A stretch of DNA of 64,000 bases from Symsagittifera roscoffensis. Lineage: Eukaryota; Xenacoelomorpha; Acoela; Convolutidae. The notes beneath the pieces were generated by a model that had not been told where the DNA came from, did not search any database, and saw only the letters and a program-made list of their open reading frames with translations. Made by a program: the position numbers and the translations under genes. Numbering within the stretch: position 1 is the stretch's first letter; every line of letters starts with the position of its first letter. Below are positions 53,991 through 64,000 of this stretch, piece by piece. The DNA is taken from NCBI RefSeq assembly GCF_963678635.1, contig NC_087062.1, positions 14,368,670-14,432,669 of the forward strand, written 5' to 3'.

Positions 53991-55090
53991 ATCGAAACTC
54001 AAATGACGCCTATTATCAGTAAAAGCAAAATGCTTTTATACCTGATTTATCATCCTATAAAACAATCAAGAAAAAAAACTTGATGTCTTTTTCTTTCGAA
54101 AAAGTCGAGAATATTGACTTTTTGTTGACTTCTCAAATTCAAAAACATCACTGTTTTTTTTAATCTAAAAATTTTAATATTGACGTCAATTTTAACATTG
54201 CCAAGTCAATTATATTGACAGTCCAATTTTTTGCAGATTTTTTCATATGGCTCGTCATACTAAAATTTGTTTGAAAACCATTAGTAAGTGCCAAAATGTA
54301 TTAGATGCAGAAACGAAAGAATCCAAAAGACTCGTATAAGGAAAGAAATTTCATAACAGCCAATTTTCGATGAAGAGGTAAGCTAACCATGCCTACATCT
54401 CAAACTTTAAAGTCATAAAACTACTAATTCTTTTGCCTCGGTTATGTTAGATCAAAACAGTTTGTTACCAACAGACTGTAATTTCTAAAAGAAAAAATCG
54501 AAAACTTTTTGAGAAACACAAAAATCTCAAATAAAATAGATTCTAGTGATATTGGTTTATTTTCAAGTGTTACAAACAGCCATTTAATTTTTCGAATGTA
54601 GAAAAAATTGCCAGATGTTTATTTTTTCTGCTAAAAAAACTGTAGTTTTTATCAAGCTCCAATTTCCCGTTTGCAGTTTGCTGCAAATGGTTATCTCTGT
54701 TCAAAAGAAAAGTGGATTTTTTTTCTACAGGCAAAGTTTGGAAAAATTCAAGGTTCGATGTGTGAGAAAAAAAATCCTAATAAGTTCGCGTACATTGTTT
54801 TTAAAGATCGAAAAAAACGGTTGTTTTTTTTTGTGAATGAGCCCGAATATTTTGTTTGTAACTTAGAATGCAAAACTTTTGATCACCTAATTTTCAGTTG
54901 TCCTTCGCTTCAACCTTCAAAAAAATATTACAGATAAACAATTGGCGTGATTTTTTGTATCAACAAACATTGCAAAGCTTAAGTATAATGCTGCGGTTAT
55001 TTGTTGCGCATACTCAAAAACATCGACGTCATGGAAAATCAATTTGCAAATTTTTTTGTCATGGGAAGTAAAAAAAATACAAAAAAATGC
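53991..55090 (+). pseudogene. LINE B3 ORF2 C-terminal region
   Basis: Degenerate match to 47430-48391. The Cys/His motif is visible (CNLECKTFDHLIFSCP near 54855-54905). Frames 54615-54836 and 54671-54937 are fragments. Confidence 0.75.
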
Positions 55091-55514
55091 TCTCCTTCTG
55101 ATACCAACTACCACGCATATGTTAGATATCAGCAAAAAGCCAGAATACCCGGTATCCGGTAAAAGTAATGTATATTGAAGAAAAACTGCTAAAAATTAGA
55201 AAATAGATAGTTCAAGTGTTCCAGGATACTTTGTATCCGGTAGTAAAATTTTGTTTGTAACGCGCAAGTCAAGGACAGAACGAAAAACAATTTGCGAACC
55301 ATGGTACTCACTTAATCAGTATCAGGTCGAACAAAAAATGTACAAGAACAATTCAGAGACTATCCAGACGAGCTTTTAATAAGTTACAAACAGTTTCGTT
55401 ATCAAAAATTAGGATACTAACTCGATGAATTGTTTTCGACAATTATAAAGCTCTAAACTGAATAAAATTAAATTAGAAAATATGTAGAAATATAAATGTT
55501 CTGAATTTAAAATG

Positions 55515-58500
55515 AGTTCTGCTGTTTACTTTTTGACGAAAACAATTTTTGTACCAATTTTTAGTAATTCAATAGGAATAAAAAAAACTGAAAAGTGAAA
55601 AAATGAAGCGTAACGAAGTGGGCTTAGTGCCCTAGGAAACAGTGTCAGACGAACATTTAATGAGAATAACCCATCCCAATACAACATGAAGTTGTGATTG
55701 ACTCAACGTTTGAAGATAACCAAAAAATTGATTTTAACAGCCAGAAAAATCATCCCATCTAATCTCAATTCTCTCTAAAAACCAAAAGGAAAAACAGTAT
55801 GTTATTATAATAAGATTGCCCCACTGATGATCAAATACAAAAACTGGCAAAATTACCATATTCATTCTCACTAAACGCATTTGTCATATTAACAGAGGTT
55901 ACAGTCAAGAGTCCCTTCATCACATTATCCAATCAAAATTCTCGAAATTTTCTAGATATGGGAGAATAAAGATTAATGTGGATAGAAGTAAGAGAGTCAG
56001 GTGGTTGGGATCAAAGCCAACCATATTGAAAAAAGTAACACCTGCACAGATTAAACCGGGGTTGAAAGTGACTCAAAAAGATTTTGGTTTGGGTAATCTT
56101 GCAAAATTACTCCCCATTCTGAACAATCGTTTTTTACAGAAGAGCACCATTTTTGTACTCATGCCTCAAGAAGCAAATTTTTCAACAATTGATGGCTTAC
56201 ACCGTAGTCTGCTTGAAAAATATGATCTATTTTTGGATTTTGTTCCAGCTGCAAACAATGCCAGCGGACTAATGTGTATTTGTTCAGCTAATCTTGTTAC
56301 ATTTAGAAAAACTTGTATCATCTATTGGATTTGAAATAGTCAGGTTCACTTCAATAGAATAAATTTTTGCCAATAATTTTTTGAATCCAGAAAACATGAG
56401 TGGAGATTTAAATGCTCTTCTATATGTTGACAGCAAGAGCTCAGCCTTACTGAGTCCAAAAGATGCTAGAGTTAAGAAATTCAAAACGCTGAAGCACCAA
56501 ATTTTAGCTAAAATTCCATTCTTAGACTTCGCAGAATAAAAGGAACGTCGTGATTTTACTCCTTAAGACACAAAAGCTGAAAGTATTAGTTCTAAATTTC
56601 CAAAGCGATGATGATTCTATTTCATACATTCAGACATTATTACCCGATCATCTTTCTTTGCATGCTTCCAAAAGACCACAGTTTGCAATGAAAATAGGAC
56701 CTAGCTACTGGAAATCAAACGAAACAGTTTTAGATGATAACACGGATCTCATCAAAGGAAATTAAAAAAAAATTTTCATGGATTCTTCTGGCGCTTAAGA
56801 AAATCTCAAAATTGCTTTTCGAGATCTGGTGAAATACATTCAAGACAAAAAAAAAGAAAGTGAACTTCATGAAGTTTTGATAATGAACCATCACAAAAAA
56901 CTATTACGTAAGTTAATCATTTCTAGAAAAATTTGCAACGCTGACAACATTTGAAAATTTCACTTGGGCAACTACAGAACGTTGGAAAAGCAAAAAATTT
57001 TGAACCAAGGGAATTCAAAAAATTCTTCTATTTTAAGAAAAAACCAATGCAAAAAGGAGGTACCATTTTCACAACACACGAAGACCTTCTTTTTCGGAAT
57101 TCAAAAATTTTACACTGATTTGTATTTAAACTAACTAGTGTCTGTTTCAAATTGCAGAGTTACCTCTTTCGTTGAAAAAGAGAAGAAGAGGAGAAAGGGT
57201 GAAAAGTGAATGAAATGCGAATGATAAACTGCACATGAAAAGGCTCCAGGAAGAAATGGACTTACATCTGGCTTATACAGGAAGGATTTTTATTGATGAA
57301 TATAAGAGTACTTTGGCGAAAGACTTCACTTTTTACACTTTCACTTGCCAGTATCCTGCAAGTTTTTTTCCCGTAGTAATAAAACTTTTGCAAAAATTTA
57401 AAATGCAATTTTGATGCAAGGTTTTCAGCCCATGAGTCCTTCGAAAACCTATGAAAAATGATGCTGAAGTCTTTTCACATGTTATACGCGAACACTTCAA
57501 AAAAATTGGTGGGAGATTATCAAAGGACACCAAGATGCATACAGCTCTACGAAAACTGGAAAAGTCAATTATTCATAAAAAACTAGCAAAAAAAAGAGAT
57601 TGTGTAGTAAAAAATTTTCAAAAGCTTTAGACAGAGTCAATATATCGCTTCTCCTTGGTCTTCTTGATGGTTTAAATCTGGATTCTTTTGCAGTTAAAGC
57701 CAATAAAAATTTATACCTGAACACAAAAACAATAATTCAAACTAACGGGCTCCTGACATCCAATTTGTAAGTTATCCCGGTTTTAGGCAAAGGTTTTTTA
57801 TCTGCTTTGTTTCATTTTGCTCTTAGGATCATTTGTACAGCAATTCAGGCAAAGTAAAAAAAAAATGAATCTTTCGATGAATTTAATCCAAAAATAGTTT
57901 GTTATGCAGATGACAACACATGCTTTATAACAATTAAAGACTTTGAAAGAGTTTTATAATTCGCCTAAAATTACTGCGAGCAAACACAGCTACAACTCAA
58001 AGAAGTAAAATTTTTCATGTGCCCTTGATCTATCGCCATTCAAGGATGTTGATCAAGCCAAAATGTTTTTCTGTTATGTTTTTTGGGTTTAGGTTCTGTT
58101 ATGTTTTTTGCGTTAAAAAGACAATGTAATAGACTTGTTACTGGAGCAAATAAGACAACAAAAGGCCTTCTTTCTTTAAGCAAATCTTTGCGTGCATAAG
58201 CTCTCACGCTCTCAGTTTAAGTTCTGCCAAAACTTTTTGATGTTGCGCGACATATAAAGGTAGATTTAGTTTCAGTTAATTCATGTCTGGAACTTTAAAT
58301 AATCAGCTGAAGAACCGAAACAGTGAAAACCTTGATATTCGAAAAGAAGTGTTATATCACAGCGTTTTTAATGGCAGTATCGGTTTAAGGAACAAACGGT
58401 ACAAATTAATAAGTTTCATGATGATGAATATTTACTTTCAATTTTAAGCTCATCAAGAACAAACTGGTTTTTGGCTGGTTTGACTTATGGAAAAACTTAC

Positions 58501-59055
58501 CTGATAGCAAGCAGTACATTGAAAATCTGATCATTTGAAATCACTTAAATTCGTGTGGCATTCATTCATTTCTAGTATTGAATAGTACATACAGAAATTA
58601 TCCGTTATTACGAGTCCACAACTCAATTAAATGAATGGGCTGGGAGGCCCATAACCTGATTCAGTTTACCAAAAAGATTTGGTGTCTACCTAGACTTGAT
58701 GTGTGGATAAAAATGTCATTTCATGTTTTTCTGGTTAATGCACGCAGATTCCACCTGAAGTGATTGAGTACAAGTAGCAGCCACAACTGTGATTTATCCC
58801 AGGAGACATTTGAGCATTTAATTTTTGAGTGCCCTACTCTGTTTTTTTCTGGAAAAATTCTCAACATACAAGACTGGAAACTTTTTGTCTCCTGTCTTCA
58901 CGGAATTTAACTTAAATATCTAGTTAATATGTCAAAATGCGCATTAGAAAACTTTGAAAAATAAATTAATCACTTTAGTTAATTAAAAGTTAGCATTGAA
59001 AACCTGGTCCGAATTTATGAACAAAAAGATGATTTAAATCTATCTGATCAGCATA
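55515..59055 (+). mobile_element. LINE B-related copy B4, older and heavily decayed
   Basis: The 5' end (TCTGCTGTTTACTTTTT...GGGCTTAGTGCCC) is shared with B5 at 59085. ORF1 is only vestigial (55670-55960). The endonuclease N-terminal frame at 55978-56334 contains PQEANF. An RT segment similar to PGPDGLTSGLY lies near 57240, a second RT part near 57600-57850, and CYADDNTCF near 57900. The Cys/His motif CDLSQETFEHLIFECP is near 58780-58840. Many stops and indels. Confidence 0.75.
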
Positions 59056-60490
59056 AAGAATACAAAAGTAGTTCAATAAAGGTGACTTCTGCTGTTCACT
59101 TTTTCACAAAAAAAATATTTGTGCCGATTTTTAAAAACTAAATTTAAACTAAATTAGAAGTGAGACTGAGAAGATAAACGGTAACGAATCGGGCTCAGTG
59201 CCCTAAGCAAACAGTGTCAGATGAACAGTTTGTGAGTCTCACAAATTCCAACACAATATGTAATTCTGGTTGACTCAAATACTGGAGAAAATGAAAAAGT
59301 TGATTTTTTAACCAATACTGATGAGCAATTTCTCATAAAAAAAGAGGAAATTAAGAATTTTTAGGTAGTTGAACTAATTTCGCCATTCATATCAGAAAAT
59401 TTAGCAATTTCCAACAAATATGAGAACAGATTTTACGATTTGCAAACTATCTACACACAGAGAACGCAAAAATTCAAATTTTGACGGTTATCGCTCCCCC
59501 ATAGTCAGAATAGTTATCTCAATCATAAACTCGAGCATAAAGTGTCATGGACTGCTACTGTTGGGCAAATTTGAATTGCCAATGGGATCTAAAAAACTCT
59601 AATAATATCTACTGGAATTGGTGCACGGAATTCTGCCATTTGTTTATAACAACCTAGACCCAGTGAAAAATTTCCAACAACCGGGTCGCAATAATTAGAG
59701 CACAAAAAAATCATCAGCTGCACAATCATTGATTCACGTGAAAACGCTAACACCGAGCGAGCTGTACTGAGAAAGACTATTCAAAATGAAACTCAAGAAA
59801 ATCTTTTACGTGACTGGTCATACAATTCGCGAATGCAATCCTTCAGAATGTTGGAGGTCGAGGTTTTTTTTTCATTTTCGAAATTTTTATGAATGGAAAA
59901 ACTGTAAAATACATAGAAAACACACCAAAGATATCACGCGGAGTGGTGTTTGTTTTCAGAAAACACAAAAACTCCTTATTCAGAGTTCGGACAGTAGTTT
60001 GAAAGGAGATTCAAAAAAAAACCAACTCCTTCATATGCATGTCGAGCAAATTGTTGCCTTTCAGTGAAGGTTTTCAACCTCCCACCCCTCACCCCTCAGA
60101 TTAATCATTTCAACATAGTGACACGATAGAATCAGATTCTGAGGAAACTTAAAATCTAGTATCAGTAATTAGTGGCATTGAGCATCTTCCTCAATGTGAC
60201 TTGTTTATTTCCGATAAAAGTAAGTCGGTCTTCCCCAACAGTCAAGTTGAAGCAATATATAGAACTAAAAGATTTCTATCCTCTGCAAATAACCCAAAGA
60301 TTGCAATATTGACAGTTCTCTGAATCAGTGTTTGTCTGATGCGCAATATTTGGCTCAGTTTTTCAACCCGACAAAAACTACGGAAGTGGATCTCTGCAAT
60401 CAGGTCGTAGACTTCCTTGATTACGCTTGATTTCGCGAAATTAAACCGAATTTTCAATGAAAAAAGACAGATAATTTTGCTCATTTAAAA
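59056..60490 (+). mobile_element. LINE B-related copy B5, 5' part only
   Basis: 5' UTR as in B4, then decayed ORF1: YVILVDSNTGENEK near 59260, ILTVIAPP near 59480, QNETQENLLRDWSYNSRMQS near 59790 (compare NEEQEKKLTDWSYKSRMDS of B2), and NQVVDFLDY near 60400. No endonuclease or RT follows, so the copy is cut at its 3' side. Confidence 0.7.
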
Positions 60491-61465
60491 AACATAGAGC
60501 AATGTTTCTCATTGATTCTCAATTTTCTTTATTTTGAAAAAACGTAAATAATCCGAACTTGAAAAGGGGAAAGTCCGATTAAATTATACTCTGCAAAACT
60601 TAAAAAAATGTTCATCTTAACCCGTTTATTCTTGAATTTTTTTTCAGTTTAAAGTATTTGAACCTGAGTGGTACATATTTGATAATGTTCGTTGTAGCGG
60701 AAACGCTCGTTTTCTGGAAATTAAATTTTTTGATATCTGTTATTTTAAATTAAAGAATTGAGAAAATCAAAAAAGTTTGTCTTTTTGTAGAAATCTTTCC
60801 ATAGTTTGTCACATTTTATCTTCTAGACAAGGATTATTTTTTGAATCAATTTCACCAAAGTGTAGATTAAGAAAGGAATTTTTCGTTTACAATCTTAATT
60901 ATGTTTTTTCAAATCAAGCAGATGCCTTATCGAATCAAGCAGTTTTGCAAAATTCTTGGTGCTTGCGGGTTCATCATGTTTCGTAAAATTTTTGCTTCAT
61001 TAAATAGTCAAGGACAAAGTTGAAATTTTCTGAAATAACTTGAGCAGTGATACGGTTGTTTTACATGGATGATTACTTGGGTTCATTCGAAAGTGGCGAT
61101 AATAAACGAAGAATATGCTAAAATTTGGTAAACCTCCTCAAATATGGGCGCTGTTTGCTCATTAATTTTGAGTTGGAAGCCCTCAGAAGCGCCCCTGAAG
61201 CATTTCATTGAGTATCAACCAAGACTGTTCATCCTAGAAGAAATAGTGAGTCCCTTTTCATGGTTCAGTTACTGGTTCGATCAGTGTGGGCTCTATTTAT
61301 GAGGTGATAGCTCGCGAGCTGCTTTTAGCGCAGATGATATCCTTCGTACCCAAATTGTCGAGTCTCAGAAGACGGAACCCTTGTAGTTAAAAAAACAAGG
61401 GTTGGCCCAAGAAAAATTGTGTCGATTCCGCAGCGGAAACTGAACCCAAAATTTTTTTTGCCTTT
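60491..61465. other. AT-rich stretch without a recognisable gene
   Basis: Follows the end of B5. Short frames only, no conserved motif that I recognise. Probably old repeat or intergenic DNA. Confidence 0.6.
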
Positions 61466-61575
61466 GTGAGCTGTTTGAGGGTCCAAACTTTGAAAATCTC
61501 CCAGATTAGGTATGATAATTTTTGGAAACTACAATATTTTGCTTGTCCCTTAATTTTTTTCATCACATATTTCAG

Positions 61576-61708
61576 TACGTGCCAAAATACCTGCCCTAGA
61601 GGCTACAGGAGAAGAAAAAGTCGCAGATTGAGACTAGAAAAAGGAGAAAAACGGAAAAACAAAAGAAAGAGATTAATCCAGCCAAAGATAAAAAAAAATT
61701 GTGAATGA
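61576..61708 (+). CDS. Possible terminal exon encoding a Cys plus basic tail
   Basis: A good acceptor (CATATTTCAG) ends at 61575, and the open frame after it begins with a TCQNTCPRGYRRRKSRR-like sequence, stays strongly Lys/Arg-rich and ends KNCE before a stop. Such tails occur in secreted heparin-binding proteins, but AT/A-rich DNA can produce Lys/Arg frames by chance. No upstream exon identified. Confidence 0.25.
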
Positions 61709-61825
61709 AGGTTTCTGTGATATTTTCAGACTTCAGACTCCTCAGCCACCAGCAGGAAAAAGGTAAAAAGATGAAAAAAAAATCATTATTTGTTTTTGCT
61801 TCTTGATCTATGATTTTCTTGAGGA

Positions 61826-62216
61826 GGGGCGGACTTTCAAAAAATTTTCGAAAATTTTGACGACCTTTTTTTTTTTAGGTCAATCAGATTGATTTTCAGA
61901 GCTCTCCCAAAGCAGTAAAAAGACCCTGTTTTGGCCAAATTTTCTGGGCCGCAGGCAATTTTTTGAAAAAACAGGTCAAAAAAACCGTTTTTGGGCACTT
62001 TTTGGAAAAATTTGACAAAAAAAACGCGTTTTTTTGGCGCGCGTTCCCCCTCAAAACTAGTATATATTGGCACCGAAGGCGCCTTTAGAAAAGTTGTAGG
62101 GTCGGTCGGCCAAAAATGGATTTCTTAAAAAGTACCAAAGGGGGGACCCTTTGTGTTGGCAGGGGTTCGAATTCCTGAGGGGAGAGGCGTCCGCCCCCCC
62201 CCCCTAAATCCGCCCC
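61826..62216. mobile_element. Possible short inverted-repeat (MITE-like) element
   Basis: GGGGCGGAC at 61826 is mirrored on the right by TCCGCCCC (62209-62216) and by GTCCGCC followed by a C-run (62189-62204). About 390 bp, no frame. The AGGGGCGGAT-type terminus resembles hAT-type ends, but I see no matching target duplication. Confidence 0.3.
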
Positions 62217-62219
62217 TGA

Positions 62220-63461
62220 TCCAACCATTTGAAAAATGGGGAGGAACTTTTTACTCTGGAGCGTTTTAGTTTTTTCCACGCAAAGTTACCCAGCACAAAT
62301 AATCATCGGAGAAAGTTGATTGGTATCTCATATTTAAGCCCTTACAGTTGTGATTCGAACAGAATTTACTTTCAAAAAAAAACGTCCCAATTTTTAACCG
62401 GTTTGAAATAGCAATGATTAAAACGTAAAAACTTAGTTTTACCCGAGTAATTTTATTTTTTTGAGTGCTTTAGCGTCTTTTTGGAATCAAAAATCATAAA
62501 AAATCAAAAGTTGCAAGAAAAAGTGAAAAGAAAGTTTTTTGAAAGTTTTTTTTTGGATTTTTTTTTCAATCGTCTAGTCATTTTTCTACAAAAATAGCTT
62601 TCCAATTTGTTTTGTTTTTACTATGACTGTCGAAATTGTTTACTATCTATTTTTTCGTGCAGCTCTTTTTATCACATCACAACGAAAAAAAACTAATTTG
62701 AAAAAAAATTTTTATGTTGTATTATTTAATACTATGGTCGGAACATGCTACTCAGTGACCGGTTTTCCTTGTTGAATATAATCTTAGGCGCATCTCTCTT
62801 TTTATCTGGGAAAACGAAAGAAATTTTAATTAACTCGATAAATTTTTATAAACAATGACGTGATAGGAAAATCAAGTGCTACTTGCACAGCAACTGGGTA
62901 CAATGATTTGCAATAAGTCGCTTTTCGCTATTTTTTGTAGTTCTTGGTTACAACCGCAGCTAGAAGATTTAATTTTCTATCGCTAAAATAAAACAATTTT
63001 TCGAATGCTTTGTCCACCAGTTCTGAATTCAAGATATTTTGTCTTTTTAAACGCTCTTTACTGAAATCAATTGTTGTTCAGAACTGATTTGGACCAACTG
63101 TATAATGATTATTTAAGGCGAGATTTAGTTATCTGGTGGTTTAACGCGAGAAAATGTCACAAGCGCGCTGGTTGAAACCAAAGCAAATTCAGTAATTCTT
63201 GTCAAAAAGAATGCAACGAGAAAGAGTTTTGTTTCTAAAGAGAGATCCAAATAAAACTCTAAAGTTATCCGAGTAACAGAATTTCGTCGATTTCAGACAA
63301 AGAAAATGAAACTTCTGTGAAATCTTTTTCCGCTACAGAAACATCCGCGATAAGAATGAGCAAGCAATCCTGAGATCGTTAAACATGATGTTCAAAATGT
63401 TACAAAACTGCGGAAGGAAATTTAAAAAAAAAACTTCAATGGATAAATATAATTTTACACG
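62220..63461. other. AT-rich stretch, no gene seen
   Basis: A/T homopolymer runs, stops in all frames, no recognised repeat. Probably intron, 3' flank or intergenic DNA of the gene whose last exon starts at 63716. Confidence 0.55.
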
Positions 63462-63716
63462 TTACACAGCCAACTTCGCCCCAATCAAAAGGGCAAACAG
63501 CAACCATCCTTCTGCCGAGTGCGTTTCGGAGAGTGATGGCGTCGTGGTAATCGGTGACTGCGGAGGTGCGTTGACCTCGTGTGACCTCCGGGTGAAGATA
63601 GCGGCTTTGGTGCCTGGGAAGTTGGACTCGGAAGCTGCAGTGTAGTCAGCTCCAAGTGATGAGTCATTGGTCAAGTACACATCCAAAATACAGTTGTAGT
63701 TGTCTCCACAGAAAGA
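63462..63716 (-). CDS. Probable last exon of a VWD-like, C-terminally anchored extracellular protein
   Basis: On the minus strand a strong acceptor ATATTTCAG ends at 63717, followed by 84 codons and a TAA. The exon is less AT-rich than its surroundings. It begins SFCGDNYNCILDVYLTND..., a CG-N-x2-C-x2-D-x3-T-x-D spacing that resembles the end of VWD domains in nidogen/AMOP-type proteins. Next comes a Ser/Thr/Pro-rich linker, then a final hydrophobic stretch WLLFALLIGAKLAV ending at the stop, as in GPI-anchored proteins. This is the only piece of the window that looks like a host gene. Upstream exons would lie to the right, outside or near the edge. The family call is inference from a short segment. 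Confidence 0.45.
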   Translation of the reverse strand, partial: SFCGDNYNCILDVYLTNDSSLGADYTAASESNFPGTKAAIFTRRSHEVNAPPQSPITTTPSLSETHSAEGWLLFALLIGAKLAV

Positions 63717-64000
63717 CTGAAATATCATCATGCTTATTGGAAAGTACAAACCGTAGCCACAATTTACCCAGAGGCTGATCTAGGGTTTTTTCGATGTCAA
63801 TTTATAGCATTTCTTCGCTTAGTTTATAACTCTCTCGCGTAGTTAGTATTGGTTAAACTGGCTTTCTACATTAACAATTAAGAAAAAAAAAACAAGAAAA
63901 AAAACTCCAAACAAACGGGGTCGACCAGAACTGCTTGTCATACAATTTTCATTATGGAAAAAAGCTTATTCAACAATTTCGTACAACTCCATAAAGCTTT

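Larger units (their letters stand above)
50983..55514 (+). mobile_element. LINE B copy B3, decayed, with LTR fragment inside
   Basis: Begins directly at the end of B2. ORF1 is recognisable from the ATG at 51031 to about 51960 with several stops. An LTR fragment follows (51985-52362), then the rest of the endonuclease (52370-52720), RT (53200-53990), C-terminal region (to about 54937), and a 3' UTR with hairpins at 55143-55157 (one mismatch) and 55224-55238. Confidence 0.8.

Noticed and set aside
62150-62180. GGGGTTCGAATTCC resembling a tRNA B box
   Set aside because: No A box at a suitable distance and no cloverleaf; taken as chance within a repeat.

Overview
This is eukaryotic, almost certainly invertebrate-animal, DNA built almost entirely of retrotransposons. 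There is no operon structure. The reading frames are gag-pol polyproteins and LINE ORFs, exon-like pieces are bounded by TTTCAG acceptors, and the unique DNA at the right end is AT-rich. I cannot name the species.

Layout. (1) 1-21492, minus strand: a Ty3/gypsy-type LTR element (element I). Its 5' LTR (about 20477-21492) and long leader are single-copy here. The segment running from the 3' part of the leader through gag, protease and reverse transcriptase (RT) into RNase H has been tandemly amplified with a period of about 6.47 kb, giving at least three head-to-tail units. Every unit junction cuts RNase H at the same base, so no unit carries an integrase. The third unit has one open 1906-codon frame, the second is broken by small indels, and the first runs off the window still open. 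(2) 21493-36199, minus strand: a related but distinct element (element II). It has gag-protease and RT-RNase H-integrase in overlapping frames, then a third ORF of unknown function, then a 3' region that runs straight into the LTR shared with element I. The leaders of I and II each carry their own reiterated GC-rich motif. (3) 36200-60490, plus strand: a head-to-tail array of decayed LINEs. LINE B (L1/Tx1-like RT with a C-terminal Cys/His motif) is present as at least five consecutive copies (B1-B5). LINE A (CR1/Jockey-like RT, 3' (TTC)n tail) sits inside ORF1 of B1 and B2 at the same position, showing that B1 and B2 arose by duplication after the insertion. Endonuclease modules and 3' ends are further duplicated inside the array. 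(4) 60490-64000: AT-rich DNA with a possible short inverted-repeat transposon, and at the edge a probable last exon (minus strand) of a secreted or GPI-anchored host protein with a VWD-like cysteine segment.

How it fits together. Element II entered a LINE B ORF1: its 5' LTR abuts B1 at 36199/36200. The first 95 bp of its 5' LTR are identical to the outer end of the element I LTR, although the rest of the two LTRs has diverged. This suggests that the junction LTR at 21492 is a recombinant of II's 3' LTR and I's 5' LTR, or that element I inserted into II. The strongest leads for something undescribed are the amplified integrase-less gag-PR-RT array, the reiterated leader motifs, the unassigned third ORF with a SUMO-interaction-like motif, and the variable number of endonuclease modules in LINE A.
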